A stretch of 64,000 nt of DNA. Origin: Gemmatimonadota bacterium. Its GTDB lineage: Bacteria > Gemmatimonadota > Gemmatimonadetes > Palauibacterales > Palauibacteraceae. Shown piece after piece: positions 1-9,465 of this stretch; the stretch's first letter is position 1; each line of letters starts with the position of its first letter. Where the stretch lies: the NCBI GenBank assembly GCA_022825725.1, contig JAJDWE010000075.1, positions 41,001 through 105,000 of the forward strand. Direction: 5' to 3'. A model generated the notes under the pieces. It was not told the origin of the DNA. It ran no database searches and was given only the letters and a program-made list of their open reading frames with translations. The translations under genes were made by a program, and so were the position numbers.

Positions 1-1
1 G

Positions 2-310
2 GAACCGCGGGAAACGTTCGGGACGCCGTCGCCGGCGGACAGCGCGGCGGCAGCCGACAGCGCGGCCGTGGCCGACAGCGTGGCGGCCGTGGCCGACAGT
101 ACGGGAGCTGCGGCCGCGGGCGATTCGCTCGGTGCGCCCCAGGACACGTCGGACGTCCGACCCGACAGCGCGGCTGTGGCCGACAGCACGGCGGCGCCAC
201 CCGATACGGTCGGCGCACCTCCGGACACCTTGCGTACCGGCCAACCGGGACGGGAGCGGCGCGTGACGTCCGGCGCGTCTCCGGCCCTCAGACCCAGGAG
301 ATCCTGTTGA
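2..310 (+). CDS. C-terminal part of an Ala/Asp/Ser/Thr/Pro-rich protein upstream of lptB (5' end outside window)
   Basis: The reading frame is open from the window edge to TGA at 308-310, so only the C-terminus is seen (about 102 residues). It is low complexity: short ADS and VADS units recur, followed by PPDT units and a basic tail. No catalytic or membrane motif is visible. Its stop overlaps the TTG start of lptB, so it is probably co-transcribed with it. Genes just upstream of lptB are often lptA or lptC, so a periplasmic LPS-transport protein with a disordered tail is possible. That assignment rests on context only. Confidence 0.5.
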   Translation, partial: EPRETFGTPSPADSAAAADSAAVADSVAAVADSTGAAAAGDSLGAPQDTSDVRPDSAAVADSTAAPPDTVGAPPDTLRTGQPGRERRVTSGASPALRPRRSC

Positions 311-1032
311 GCAGTGTACTACGGGCCGAAGGCCTCGTCCGCTCCTTCAAGCGTCGCTGCGTCGTGAACCAGGTGGAGATCGAGGTGCGGCAGGGAGAGG
401 TCGTCGGATTGCTCGGCCCCAACGGCGCGGGGAAGACCACGACCTTCTACATGATCGTCGGCCTGCTCAAGGCGGATGAGGGACGCGTCTACCTCGACAG
501 CGACGAACTCACGAGCTGGCCCATGTACCGGCGGGCGCGAGCCGGCATCGGCTATCTCCCACAGGAGGCGTCGGTCTTCCAGAAGCTCACGGTCGAACAG
601 AACGTGATGGCGATCCTCGAGACCATCAGGATGTCGCGTCAGGAGCGGCACGACCGCCTGGAGGAGTTGCTCGACGAGCTGTCCATCAAGCACCTTCGGG
701 CGAACAAGGCCTATTCGCTTTCGGGCGGAGAGCGGCGGCGCCTGGAAATTACCCGGGCGCTGGCGACCCGGCCCAAGTTTCTGCTGCTCGATGAGCCCTT
801 CACCGGGGTCGATCCGATCGCGATCGACGACATCCAGCGCATCGTGCGGGGCCTGCGGGAAAAGGGTCTGGGGGTTCTCATCACCGACCACAACGTGCGC
901 GAGACCCTGTCGATCACGGACCGCGCGTACCTCCTGTTCGAAGGCAAAATCCTGGTGCAGGGCGAGGCGGATCACCTCGTGAACGATCCCGAGGCCCGCC
1001 AACTGTACCTCGGGGAGGACTTCAGGCTCTGA
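307..1032 (+). CDS. lptB: LptB, ATPase of the LPS export ABC transporter
   Basis: 241 residues, the usual LptB length. Walker [10 protein letters not shown] lies near residues 37-45, the Q-loop QEASVF near 86, the signature LSGGERRR near 138-145, Walker [10 protein letters not shown] near 159-167 and the switch histidine in ITDHNV. LptB powers extraction of LPS from the inner membrane together with LptF, LptG and LptC. The start is TTG, four bases overlapping the preceding stop, with AGGAG six bases upstream. rpoN follows two bases after the stop, and the lptB-rpoN order is common in diderm bacteria. Closely related branched-chain amino acid ATPases are the only alternative, and context argues against them. 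Confidence 0.93.
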   Translation: MSSVLRAEGLVRSFKRRCVVNQVEIEVRQGEVVGLLGPNGAGKTTTFYMIVGLLKADEGRVYLDSDELTSWPMYRRARAGIGYLPQEASVFQKLTVEQNVMAILETIRMSRQERHDRLEELLDELSIKHLRANKAYSLSGGERRRLEITRALATRPKFLLLDEPFTGVDPIAIDDIQRIVRGLREKGLGVLITDHNVRETLSITDRAYLLFEGKILVQGEADHLVNDPEARQLYLGEDFRL

Positions 1033-1034
1033 AC

Positions 1035-2504
1035 ATGGCAACGGGACGGCCGAGTCTCGCCGCGGGCCTCCATTTGCGGCAGGAACAGAAGGCGCAGCCT
1101 CGTCTCTACCAGGCGATGGACCTCCTTCACATGCCGCTGCTCGATCTTCAGGGCCACCTGAGACAGGCGCTCGTCGACAACCCCTTCCTCGAGCTCGTGG
1201 AACCCGGAGACGAGCCCGACGACGCCGACGACCTGCGTGACGCCCTGGCCGAAGACGCGGAAGACGGCCCCGCGGATGAGGCGGAGGAGGTGGACTGGGA
1301 GGATGTCCTCCTCGATGACTTCGATGCGGGCGGGTCGCGCGAAGAATACGGGGACCGGGAGTACTACGCGCCCGCGGCGGTCGCCACGCGGAGTCTCTGG
1401 GACCACCTCCACGAGCAGTTGAATCTGCTCCGTCTCGGCGAGCGGGAGCTGCGGATCGGCGAAGAGATCATCGGCAACGTCGACCGTGACGGGTTCCTCT
1501 CATGCTCGCTCGACCGGATCGTCGAGGCGCTTGAGGCACGGCGAGAGGATACGCAGGAAGATCGCCGGGACGCTGCGGGGGCCGTTTCACGGGACGAGGT
1601 CGAGGAGATGCTCGCCCGCATCCAGTCCTTCGAACCGAGCGGCGTGGCGGCGCGAGACCTGCGCGAGACGCTTCTGCTGCAGTTGCGGGACCGCGGGCGG
1701 GAGGCGTCGCTGGCCTGGCGAATCGTCGACGGACACTTCGATGACCTCGCGAACCGTCGGTGGCCGGAGCTGGCGGACGAATTCGGGATCACGCCGCGCG
1801 AGGTGCAGGCCGCGGCGGACGAGATCGCGAAGCTCGATCCCAAGCCCGGTCTCCGGTACGCGGACGCATCGGAGTCCTACGTGATCCCGGATCTGACGGT
1901 GGAGAAGGTCGAGGGCCGGTATCGCGTCTCGCACGCCGACACCTCGCTGCCCCGCCTGAAACTCTCGCCCGTCTACAAGGACGTGGCCGCGGACCGCGCC
2001 CGGTTCCGGGGGGAGAACAAGGCGTTCATCTCGGAGAGGCTGAACAGCGCCCGGTGGCTGATCCAGGCAATCGAGCAGCGCCGGCAGACGATGCTGCGGG
2101 CGATGGATTTCATCGTCGAACGGCAGCACGAGTTCTTCGAGAAGGGCGTCGAACACCTGCGGCCGCTCACACTTCGCGATGTCGCGAAGCACATCGAAAT
2201 GCACGAGTCCACCATCTCTCGCGTGACGAACGGCAAGTACGTCCAGACGCCGCGCGGACTCTATCCGCTCAAGTTCTTCTTTTCGGGGGGCTATTCGACG
2301 CACGCCGGGGAAGACGTGTCGTCGGAGGGCGTACGGGCCCGGATCCGGAAACTGGTGGCGGAGGAGGACCCGACGGCGCCGCTCAGCGACCACGCGATCA
2401 CCGCCCGCCTGCAGAAGGCCGGGGTCCGGATCGCGCGCCGCACGGTGGCGAAGTACCGGGACCAGCTCGGGATCCTCTCGGCGCGGCTGCGCAGGCGCGT
2501 ATGA
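1035..2504 (+). CDS. rpoN: RNA polymerase sigma-54 factor
   Basis: 489 residues with the full sigma-54 plan. There is a Gln/Leu-rich region I (LRQEQKAQPRLYQAMDLL), an acidic region II linker (about residues 55-100, rich in Asp/Glu), the core-binding domain, a helix-turn-helix (about 380-410) and the C-terminal RpoN box ARRTVAKYR at 467-475 that reads the -24 promoter element. Sigma-54 needs AAA+ activators, and none is encoded in this window. The next gene starts inside its stop codon (ATGA), so rpoN is coupled to a glycosyltransferase downstream. Confidence 0.96.
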   Translation: MATGRPSLAAGLHLRQEQKAQPRLYQAMDLLHMPLLDLQGHLRQALVDNPFLELVEPGDEPDDADDLRDALAEDAEDGPADEAEEVDWEDVLLDDFDAGGSREEYGDREYYAPAAVATRSLWDHLHEQLNLLRLGERELRIGEEIIGNVDRDGFLSCSLDRIVEALEARREDTQEDRRDAAGAVSRDEVEEMLARIQSFEPSGVAARDLRETLLLQLRDRGREASLAWRIVDGHFDDLANRRWPELADEFGITPREVQAAADEIAKLDPKPGLRYADASESYVIPDLTVEKVEGRYRVSHADTSLPRLKLSPVYKDVAADRARFRGENKAFISERLNSARWLIQAIEQRRQTMLRAMDFIVERQHEFFEKGVEHLRPLTLRDVAKHIEMHESTISRVTNGKYVQTPRGLYPLKFFFSGGYSTHAGEDVSSEGVRARIRKLVAEEDPTAPLSDHAITARLQKAGVRIARRTVAKYRDQLGILSARLRRRV

Positions 2505-3427
2505 GCGATCCGAGAGTCTCGGTTCTCGTCCCGGCGTATGACGAAGCAGAGAACATGCCGGAACTGTTCGCGGAACTCGCGGCGACCTTCGCGGCGCACG
2601 ATCTCGCGGCCGAGGTCGTCCTCGTCGACGACGGTTCCGGCGACGGGACGGCGGAAGCCGCGGAGGCGGCGGCCGCGCAGGCGGGGCTGGGCGACGGGGC
2701 CGTCGTGCTCCGGCACCGCGCGAACCTGGGGAAGACGGAGGCGATGCTCACGGCCGCCGAGGCTGCCCGCGGCGAGTATCTCGTCCTCTTCGACGCGGAC
2801 CTGCAGCATTCCACCGAGGAGATCCCGCGCTTCGCGGCGAAGCTGGACGAGGGTTACGACCTCGTCGCGGGCCGCAAGGTGGGGCGCTACGAGAAGCGGT
2901 TCACCTCGTCCATCTACAACCGGCTCGCGCGCGCGATCTTCAAAGTTCCCGTGCGTGACCTCAACTCCATGAAGGCGTTCCGGGCCGATGTCCTCACGGG
3001 CCTTCGGCTGCGGCACGACTGGCACCGCTACTTCGTCGTGCTTGCCCACGCCCGGGGATACCGGCTCGGCGAGCTGGACATCGACCTCCTCCCGAGACGG
3101 CACGGAGAGCCCAAGTTCTCGGGGCGCCGGCGCATCCTGATCGGGGTGCTCGACATGGTGTCGGTGTGGTTCCAGCTCGTGTTCGGGCGCAAGCCGCTCC
3201 TCTTCTTCGGCACGAGCGGCCTCGCGATGATCGCGGCCGGCTGCGCCACCGGCCTCGCGGCGCTCGTCTTGCGCTTCGGGTTCGGCCTCGGGTACCGGCC
3301 TCTGCTCACGCTTGTGCTTCTCCTCGTCGTGGGAGGCCTTCTCCTCTTCGTCCTCGGCTTCCTCGCGGAGACTATGGCCCAGCTGCGGGACGAGATCGAG
3401 GACTTGAAGCGCGGCAGACCGCAGTGA
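2501..3427 (+). CDS. GT2-family membrane glycosyltransferase (DPM1/ArnC-like)
   Basis: 308 residues. The N-terminal GT-A domain has VSVLVPAYDEAENM, VLVDDGSGDGT near residues 41-50 and a metal-binding DAD at 98-100. The C-terminal 90 residues hold two hydrophobic segments that anchor it in the inner membrane. Proteins of this build transfer a sugar from a nucleotide donor to polyprenyl phosphate or a membrane glycolipid. The donor cannot be told from sequence. The start ATG overlaps the rpoN stop, and the stop overlaps the GTG start of the next glycosyltransferase. A longer in-frame extension inside rpoN was not used because it lacks family similarity. Confidence 0.85.
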   Translation: MSDPRVSVLVPAYDEAENMPELFAELAATFAAHDLAAEVVLVDDGSGDGTAEAAEAAAAQAGLGDGAVVLRHRANLGKTEAMLTAAEAARGEYLVLFDADLQHSTEEIPRFAAKLDEGYDLVAGRKVGRYEKRFTSSIYNRLARAIFKVPVRDLNSMKAFRADVLTGLRLRHDWHRYFVVLAHARGYRLGELDIDLLPRRHGEPKFSGRRRILIGVLDMVSVWFQLVFGRKPLLFFGTSGLAMIAAGCATGLAALVLRFGFGLGYRPLLTLVLLLVVGGLLLFVLGFLAETMAQLRDEIEDLKRGRPQ

Positions 3428-4659
3428 AGGTGGTCCATGTCGTCACGGCTTTCCCGCGCCACGACGACGACGTGATCACCCCCTGGCTCGGAAGACTGCT
3501 GCTCGGCCTGCGCGACCGGGGTCTGGAGGTCGAGGTGCTCGCGCCCGCGTACCGGGGCGGGGGCGCGACGGAGTGGCGGGGGATTCCCGTGCGCCGCTTC
3601 CGGTACGCCCCGGCCGCGCTCGAGACCCTCACGCACGAGGAGACCGCGCCGGACCGCATCCGCCGCCGGCCGGCCTACGCCGCGCTCCTGCCCGGGTACA
3701 TGATCGGCGGCAGCCTGGCGTCGATCGGTCTCGGGGCCTCGGCGCCCCCGGATGTCGTCCACGTGCACTGGCCGGTCCCGCACGGTTGGTTCGGCGCCCT
3801 CGCGCGGGCGTCATCCGAGCGGACGGCGGTGGTCTCGAGCTTCTATTCCGTCGAGATCCGCTGGATCGAACGCCGTCTCCGGTGGGCCCTGCCGTTCCTG
3901 CGCTGGTCGATCGAGAGCGCCGACGCCGTGACGGCGATCTCGACCGCGACGGCCGCGGCCGTGTCCCGGTACACGGCGCGCGAGGTGCCCGTGATCCCCT
4001 TCAGCGCGGCGATCTCCGACCGGCCACTGTCCGACGGCGACGGCGCCCAGGCCCAGCTGCCGGAGCGTGCGGGACCCGTGCGGCTCCTCTTCGTGGGCCG
4101 CCTTGTGGAGCGGAAGGGCGTGCATATCCTGATACGGGCGCTGGCTCGCGTCCGGGAGCGTGTCGAGGCGACGCTCACGGTGGTCGGCGAAGGGCCCGAG
4201 GCCGCCCCGCTGGAAGCGGAGGCCCGCCGCGTCGGCGTCGACCCCTTCGTTCACTTCGCGGGCCGAGTGGATGAGGAAGCGCTCGGCGAGGCGTACCGAA
4301 CGAGCGATCTCTTCATCCTGCCGGCGGTCGTGGACGGCAAGGGCGACACGGAGGGACTCGGCGTGGTCCTCCTCGAAGCGCTCGAGTTCGGTCTGCCCCT
4401 GATCGCCTCCGATGCCGGCGGAATCCCGGACATCGTGAAGCACGGCGAGACGGGACTGCTCACACGGCCCGGCGACGCCGGAGCCCTGGCGGACGCCATC
4501 ATGCGGGTCATCGAGGACCCCGCCGCGGCACGGGAACGAGTCGAGAAGGGAAGGGCGCACATGCGCGAACACTTCGGCCTGCCGAGCGTCGTCGACCGGC
4601 TCGTGAGCGGCTACGAAGGTGCCGTGGCGACCCGGCGTGGATTCAAGGCGGGCGCATGA
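3424..4659 (+). CDS. GT4-family glycosyltransferase (GT-B fold)
   Basis: 411 residues, starting at GTG inside the preceding stop (GTGA). The N-terminal domain begins KVVHVVTAFPRHDDD. The C-terminal domain has the GT4 features LLFVGRLVERKGVHIL near residue 220 and the sugar-nucleotide motif around EGLGVVLLEALEFGLP with E-x7-E spacing near 310-325, followed by ASDAGGIPDIV. It likely adds a hexose to a lipid-linked or surface glycan in the cytoplasm. It resembles PimA/capsule-type enzymes rather than BshA, so I do not link it to the bacillithiol gene at 38.8-40.4 kb. The next gene begins in its stop codon. Confidence 0.85.
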   Translation: MKVVHVVTAFPRHDDDVITPWLGRLLLGLRDRGLEVEVLAPAYRGGGATEWRGIPVRRFRYAPAALETLTHEETAPDRIRRRPAYAALLPGYMIGGSLASIGLGASAPPDVVHVHWPVPHGWFGALARASSERTAVVSSFYSVEIRWIERRLRWALPFLRWSIESADAVTAISTATAAAVSRYTAREVPVIPFSAAISDRPLSDGDGAQAQLPERAGPVRLLFVGRLVERKGVHILIRALARVRERVEATLTVVGEGPEAAPLEAEARRVGVDPFVHFAGRVDEEALGEAYRTSDLFILPAVVDGKGDTEGLGVVLLEALEFGLPLIASDAGGIPDIVKHGETGLLTRPGDAGALADAIMRVIEDPAAARERVEKGRAHMREHFGLPSVVDRLVSGYEGAVATRRGFKAGA

Positions 4660-5573
4660 TCCGGATGGCGGTCATCCGCTGGTATCTCTACGCCCTTTAT
4701 CGGCGTTGCGTCAGGCTCAGAGACCGGCTGCTCCGTCCGCGTGCGCTCTCGGAAGTCGATTCCAATCTCGCTCACCTGCTGCTCGCGCAGTACGGGGAGG
4801 CCGTCGGGGATCCCGATGGGCTCGGATACAGGGAACTCCTCCGAACGCGTGAATTCAAGGTGTCCTCGCAGAATGGAGAAGATGGCCTCCTGGCTTTCAT
4901 CTTCTCCGAGATCGGCGTGACGAACCGGGAATTCGTGGAATTCGGCGTGGGCGACGGCCGCGAGTGCAACTGTGCCAATCTGGCGGCCCGGTTCGGATGG
5001 AGCGGCCTGATGCTCGAGTCCGATGCCGCGGCCGCGCGCCGGGCGCGCGAACACTATGCCCGGCTGGCGCGACGCGATGGGAAGGTCGTAGAGGTCCGGC
5101 AAGCCCATGTGACCGTGGAGAATATCAACGAGACGATCTCGAATGCCGGGACGCAGGGTGAAATCGATCTGCTGTCGATCGACATAGACGGGAACGATTA
5201 TTGGCTGTGGGAAGCGATCGACGCCATCGAACCGCGAGTCGTCGTGATCGAGTACAACGCATCGCTGGGAATGCGATCGATCAGTGTGCCGTACGATCCC
5301 GGTTTCGTCCGTTTTCGCAAGCACCGAAGCGGCTGGTACCACGGTGCGTCGCTGGCCGCCCTGGCGAAACTGGGACAGCGGAAGGGTTATGATCTGGTCG
5401 GTGCGGACAGTCGGGGAGTCAACGCCTTCTTCGTTCGCGCGGAAGCGCGGCGCGGATGCCTCAGGGCCGTGAATGCGGAAGAGGCATACTATCCGCAGAA
5501 GACCCGTCTGACGGCTGCTACTGTCGAACAGCAGTTCGACGCCGTCCGGCACCTTGATTTCGTCGAGGTCTGA
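4656..5573 (+). CDS. FkbM-like SAM-dependent methyltransferase
   Basis: 305 residues. An amphipathic or hydrophobic N-terminus (IRMAVIRWYLYALY) is followed by SQNGEDGLLAFIF and the SAM-binding core FVEFGVGDGRECNCANL with motif I GVGDG near residue 97. LLSIDIDGNDYWLWEAI near 170-185 matches the Asp-Gly loop of FkbM-type O-methyltransferases. Such enzymes often methylate surface glycans, which fits the flanking glycosyltransferases. The start ATG overlaps the previous stop (ATGA). Substrate is unknown. GC at third positions is slightly lower here than in neighbours, which hints at, but does not prove, acquisition by transfer. Confidence 0.72.
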   Translation: MIRMAVIRWYLYALYRRCVRLRDRLLRPRALSEVDSNLAHLLLAQYGEAVGDPDGLGYRELLRTREFKVSSQNGEDGLLAFIFSEIGVTNREFVEFGVGDGRECNCANLAARFGWSGLMLESDAAAARRAREHYARLARRDGKVVEVRQAHVTVENINETISNAGTQGEIDLLSIDIDGNDYWLWEAIDAIEPRVVVIEYNASLGMRSISVPYDPGFVRFRKHRSGWYHGASLAALAKLGQRKGYDLVGADSRGVNAFFVRAEARRGCLRAVNAEEAYYPQKTRLTAATVEQQFDAVRHLDFVEV

Positions 5574-5579
5574 GCGCCC

Positions 5580-7112
5580 ATGACCACGGACGCGGGACAC
5601 TGGGGCGAACGACATCTTGCATCCCTGTCCATCGGACTCGCGGCTCTCCACTTCGTCCTCGGCCTGCTGGTCTTCGAGCCCACGCTGTTTCCCGGCGGAG
5701 ACAACGCGGCGTATCTGATTCTGGGCGACGCGCTGCGGAGCGGGGAAGGGTACCGCGACCTCTACCTGCCCGACACGCCACTGCACACCCGCTATCCTCC
5801 GCTTCTTCCGACTCTACTTGCGGGGCTCGGCTGGATCGGCGGTGTCGGGGTCGCAAAGGTCACGATGCTGCTCCTCACGGCCACGACGGTCTGGGTCACC
5901 GCACACCTGGGTCGGAGGTGGATCGGGGCCGGCGCTGGGATCACCGCGGCTGCGCTGCTGGCGGTCAATCCCACGTTGCTCGAGTACGGACACTACATAC
6001 TGAGCGAAGCGCCGTTCACGCTGCTTGTCGTCGTGGCTCTCCTGCTGTCGCTCCGACCGGACGGCAAGTCCGCGGGCTTCGCCATGTTGGCCGCGATCGC
6101 AGCCTTCGCGACGCGCACGGCCGGCATGACGGTGCTCGCCGCGCTCCCGCTGGCGTGGCTCCTGGAGGGCCGACACCGGCGTGCCGCCTGGTCGGGCGCC
6201 GCCGCGGTGGGAGCACTCGGGGCCTGGGCGCTCTATCAGCGGCTGGTTGCGGCGGACCAGCCGGGGTACATGGCCGAACTTCTGCTTGTCGACCCCTACA
6301 CGCCGGAGGCCGGCACCGCGGGTCTCGCGGAGCTGTTCGCCCGGGCTGCGGAGAACAGTTGGGCTTATGTCAGCCGGGTCCTTCCCGAGACGTTCCTGGG
6401 GTTTGGTACAGGGATGGGGAGTGGTACCCCGGCCGTGGCGCTTGGGGTCGTGATCGCGGCCGCGGCGCTTACCGGATGGGCGATCCGGTCACGGCGGCAG
6501 ATTCGGGCGCCGGAAGTGCTTGCTGTCTTGTACGCCGGCTTGATCGCGGCGTGGCCGTCGGTCTGGACGGATCGCCGCTTCCTTCTGCCTCTGGTGCCCG
6601 TCCTGCTCCTTCTGGCGTTTGCAGCGCTTCGGCAACTGCCACCCGTTCCACGCCGCTGGGCTGCGTGGGTCGCACCGGCCGTCATCGTACTGTTCGGGAT
6701 CTCGTGGGTCGGTCGTGCCGCCCCCGACCGTATCGCCTGCGTGGCCTCGTATCGGACGGGGATGCCATGCGACGCTCCGGCAAACGCGAGCCTGTACGAG
6801 GCAGCCCGGTGGGCACGCGACAACACGCCCCCGGACGCGATCATCGCCAATCGCAAGCCGCGACTGTTCTACTGGTACGCCCGGCGGCGGGGAGACCTCT
6901 ATCCCTACTCGAATGACCCCTCGACCGTTATTCGAGGTCTCGAAGCGATGCGCGCAGACTATGTGGTTGTCGACCGGATCAGCGGGACAACTGAGCGCTA
7001 CCTCGTCCCGGCGATTCAGGAGCACGAGTCCCGCTTCGAGATGGTCTACGCAGGCGGCGATCCGGCGTCCGCCGTTTTCCGGTTCCTGCCTTCTTCCGCG
7101 AACGTGGACTGA
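5580..7112 (+). CDS. GT39/ArnT-like polytopic glycosyltransferase
   Basis: 510 residues with about ten predicted hydrophobic helices and the GT-C signature near the N-terminus: an acidic pair in FPGGDNAAYLILGDAL and the RYPPLLPTLLAGL segment in the first periplasmic loop. A soluble C-terminal part follows (about residues 400-510). GT39-type proteins take a sugar from a polyprenyl-phosphate donor and act on the periplasmic face. The DPM1-type enzymes in this window could supply such a donor. It starts six bases after the FkbM-like gene, and the next gene starts one base after its stop. The acceptor is unknown. Confidence 0.75.
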   Translation: MTTDAGHWGERHLASLSIGLAALHFVLGLLVFEPTLFPGGDNAAYLILGDALRSGEGYRDLYLPDTPLHTRYPPLLPTLLAGLGWIGGVGVAKVTMLLLTATTVWVTAHLGRRWIGAGAGITAAALLAVNPTLLEYGHYILSEAPFTLLVVVALLLSLRPDGKSAGFAMLAAIAAFATRTAGMTVLAALPLAWLLEGRHRRAAWSGAAAVGALGAWALYQRLVAADQPGYMAELLLVDPYTPEAGTAGLAELFARAAENSWAYVSRVLPETFLGFGTGMGSGTPAVALGVVIAAAALTGWAIRSRRQIRAPEVLAVLYAGLIAAWPSVWTDRRFLLPLVPVLLLLAFAALRQLPPVPRRWAAWVAPAVIVLFGISWVGRAAPDRIACVASYRTGMPCDAPANASLYEAARWARDNTPPDAIIANRKPRLFYWYARRRGDLYPYSNDPSTVIRGLEAMRADYVVVDRISGTTERYLVPAIQEHESRFEMVYAGGDPASAVFRFLPSSANVD

Positions 7113-7113
7113 C

Positions 7114-9465
7114 ATGTCGACCGAAAACGGCCGGAGGGATTACACGCCACTATGGTTCCTGGGCGCTGCCGCTCTGGTGACCCTGCTGTTCTACCGCGAC
7201 TTCGTCTTCCATCCGGAGCGGCTGATCTCCGGATCGGACATGCTGTTCGAGGGGATCTCCCTGCGGCGCTTCTACGTGGACGAGATCCAGGCGGGCAGGG
7301 GTGTTCCGCTCTGGGTTCCGAACGTGTACGGAGGCATGCCGTTCGTCGGTCTCCTGCCCGGGCCCATCTTCTATCCGTCTACCGTCCTCTACCTCTTGAT
7401 GCCGCTCCACAGGGCCATCGGATGGACGTTCGTCCTGCACACCTTCCTGGGCGGTGCATTCGGCTACTTCCTCGCGCGCTCGTTCCGGTTGCGGCCCTCG
7501 TCCGCCGTCGTGTGCGGGGCTTCGTTCATGCTCACCGGCTACATCACGTCGCACCTCTACGGCGGGCACGATGGGCGGATGTTCGCGATGACCCTCATCC
7601 CCCTCGCGCTCGGACTCCTGAACCGCGCGCTCGAGAGCGGGGAGGCGCGCTGGTTCTGCGGGCTCGCGCTCACCATCGCGGTCCAGGCATTCACGCCCCA
7701 CACGCAGGTGATGTACTTCTCCAGCCTCGTCCTGTCCGCCTTCTTCCTCTTCCATCTCGCCTTCCGCATACTGCGGCCGGGGAAGGGGGGAGGCCACCGA
7801 GCATACGTCCGGCCGGTGGTTGGATTCGCGCTCACGGTCGTCGCCTCCATCGCCCTGGCGGGGCCGCAGTTGTTTCCGGTGCTGGGTCTGCTCGACAACG
7901 TGACACGGGCCGCCGCCGAAACGGGCTACGATTTCGCCGCCTCGTGGGCGTTGCCTCCCCAGGAGGTGACCGCGCTCTTTCTGCCCGATCTCATAGGGTC
8001 CCTCGGGGGGTACTGGGGACAACAGGTGTTCAAGCTGCATACGGAGTACCTCGGATCGGTGCCCCTGGCCCTCGCGATTCTGGGGTTCTCGGCGGGCATC
8101 CGCAGCGGGCTGCCTGCGGAGCAGCGGCGCACCATCGCGTTTCTCGCCGTGGCCGGTCTTGTCGGGGTTCTTTTCGCCCTGGGAGCGGCGACGCCGGTCC
8201 ACCGCATCGCCTATGCCGTGCTCCCCCTCATCGAAAGCCTGCGGGCGCCCGCAATGATGCTCGGGGCCGTGGCGGTGTTCGTGGCCCTGTTGGCCGCGTA
8301 CGGGTGGGAAGCCGTTCTCCACCGGCGAGAGGCGGATGCCCAGGTGTCCTTGATTCCACTCGCACTCGTCGGTGGCCCCATCGTGATCCTTGGACTCTGG
8401 GCCGCTCTCGACCCTCGCGGGCTGGCGAATTTCGTCGTCCTGTCCTGGTATCCGGAAGGCTGGCCGCGGCAACCCGGGGCGAATGCCGTCTCCGCGCTGC
8501 GCGCGAACGGCCTCGTTCTCGTCGTCGGATTCTCGCTCGCCTGGGGCGTCGCCTGGGCGGTCTCGCGCCGCAGCCTTACGCCGTTTGCACTGGTGCCGGT
8601 CCTGGCCTTCGGCGTTCTGGACCTTTGGCGCGTGGACGCCCGCTATCTTCACGTCCAGGTCGCCGAAGCCGCGCTGACCCCCGATCCCGTCGTCAGGGCA
8701 ATCCAGGAACGAGCGGAGACAGGAGAGCGCGTCTGGGCACCGAACCTTGGCGGGCCGGTACGCAACTACGGGCCGAACGAACTGGCTTTCCATCGGATCG
8801 CGTCCGCCACCGGCCGACAGAAGTTCCTCCTGGAGCCGTACTCGGCCCTTGTGGGGGGGATCGCTCCAGACGAGGGACTGGTCCGCGATCCCGTGCGTTC
8901 GCTCCTCAACGTCCGCTACTTCATTGGGACCGCGGCGCAGGAGGGCGTCGAACCTCTCGCGGAGGCTTCCGGCCGCTACCTGTACGGGCTCCCGCCCGGT
9001 TCGGCGTACGCGTTCTTCCCCCGGCAGGTCGAAACGGTGGCGAACCCGTCGGAGGCCGTGGCGCGGACGTGGGAGAACCCCAATCCCGAGGCCCTGTCGG
9101 TGGTGGAGCCGCTCGCGGGCCGGGCTCCGCCCGCTGCGGGGAGGGGCACCGCGGCGATCGTTCGATATGAACCGGATCGGGTCGAGCTCGAGGTCGAAGC
9201 CGAAGAGGCGGGGCTCCTCGCCGTGAGCGAGATCCACGATCCCGGCTGGCGCGCCTTCGTGGATGGTGCGGAGACCGCCGTGTGGCGTACGAACACGGCT
9301 TTCCGCGGTGTGCTGATTCCGGAGGGACGACACCGCCTCACCTTCGAGTACCGGAGTCTGTCCTTTCAAATCGGCGTGTGGACGTGCCTGGTCACGCTGC
9401 TGCTGATTTTGCTTGTGCTTGTGAAGACGCGAACCTCCGGCGGCGAGAACGGTGAAGACGGCTGA
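7114..9465 (+). CDS. YfhO-like large membrane protein
   Basis: 783 residues with a dozen or more hydrophobic helices over the first 560 residues and a periplasmic C-terminal beta domain closed by a final transmembrane helix. The N-terminal loop SGSDMLFEGISLRRFY and GVPLWVPNVYGGMPFVG, and the C-terminal EIHDPGWRAFVDGAE with LIPEGRHRLTFEYR, are characteristic of the YfhO family. In Gram-positives YfhO-type proteins glycosylate lipoteichoic acid using polyprenyl-phosphate sugars; here it likely acts on an envelope glycan. I chose ATG 7114, one base after the previous stop. Frame extensions further upstream overlap the previous gene and lack homology. Confidence 0.82.
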   Translation: MSTENGRRDYTPLWFLGAAALVTLLFYRDFVFHPERLISGSDMLFEGISLRRFYVDEIQAGRGVPLWVPNVYGGMPFVGLLPGPIFYPSTVLYLLMPLHRAIGWTFVLHTFLGGAFGYFLARSFRLRPSSAVVCGASFMLTGYITSHLYGGHDGRMFAMTLIPLALGLLNRALESGEARWFCGLALTIAVQAFTPHTQVMYFSSLVLSAFFLFHLAFRILRPGKGGGHRAYVRPVVGFALTVVASIALAGPQLFPVLGLLDNVTRAAAETGYDFAASWALPPQEVTALFLPDLIGSLGGYWGQQVFKLHTEYLGSVPLALAILGFSAGIRSGLPAEQRRTIAFLAVAGLVGVLFALGAATPVHRIAYAVLPLIESLRAPAMMLGAVAVFVALLAAYGWEAVLHRREADAQVSLIPLALVGGPIVILGLWAALDPRGLANFVVLSWYPEGWPRQPGANAVSALRANGLVLVVGFSLAWGVAWAVSRRSLTPFALVPVLAFGVLDLWRVDARYLHVQVAEAALTPDPVVRAIQERAETGERVWAPNLGGPVRNYGPNELAFHRIASATGRQKFLLEPYSALVGGIAPDEGLVRDPVRSLLNVRYFIGTAAQEGVEPLAEASGRYLYGLPPGSAYAFFPRQVETVANPSEAVARTWENPNPEALSVVEPLAGRAPPAAGRGTAAIVRYEPDRVELEVEAEEAGLLAVSEIHDPGWRAFVDGAETAVWRTNTAFRGVLIPEGRHRLTFEYRSLSFQIGVWTCLVTLLLILLVLVKTRTSGGENGEDG

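Noticed and set aside
1..200. GCCGACAGC repeats at the window start as a regulatory array or CRISPR
   Set aside because: They are codon repeats (ADS) inside an open reading frame and too short and irregular.
3424..4659. GT4 glycosyltransferase as BshA, partner of BshC
   Set aside because: Flanked by glycan enzymes, far from bshC, and its N-terminal pattern is closer to PimA/capsule-type GT4 enzymes than BshA.
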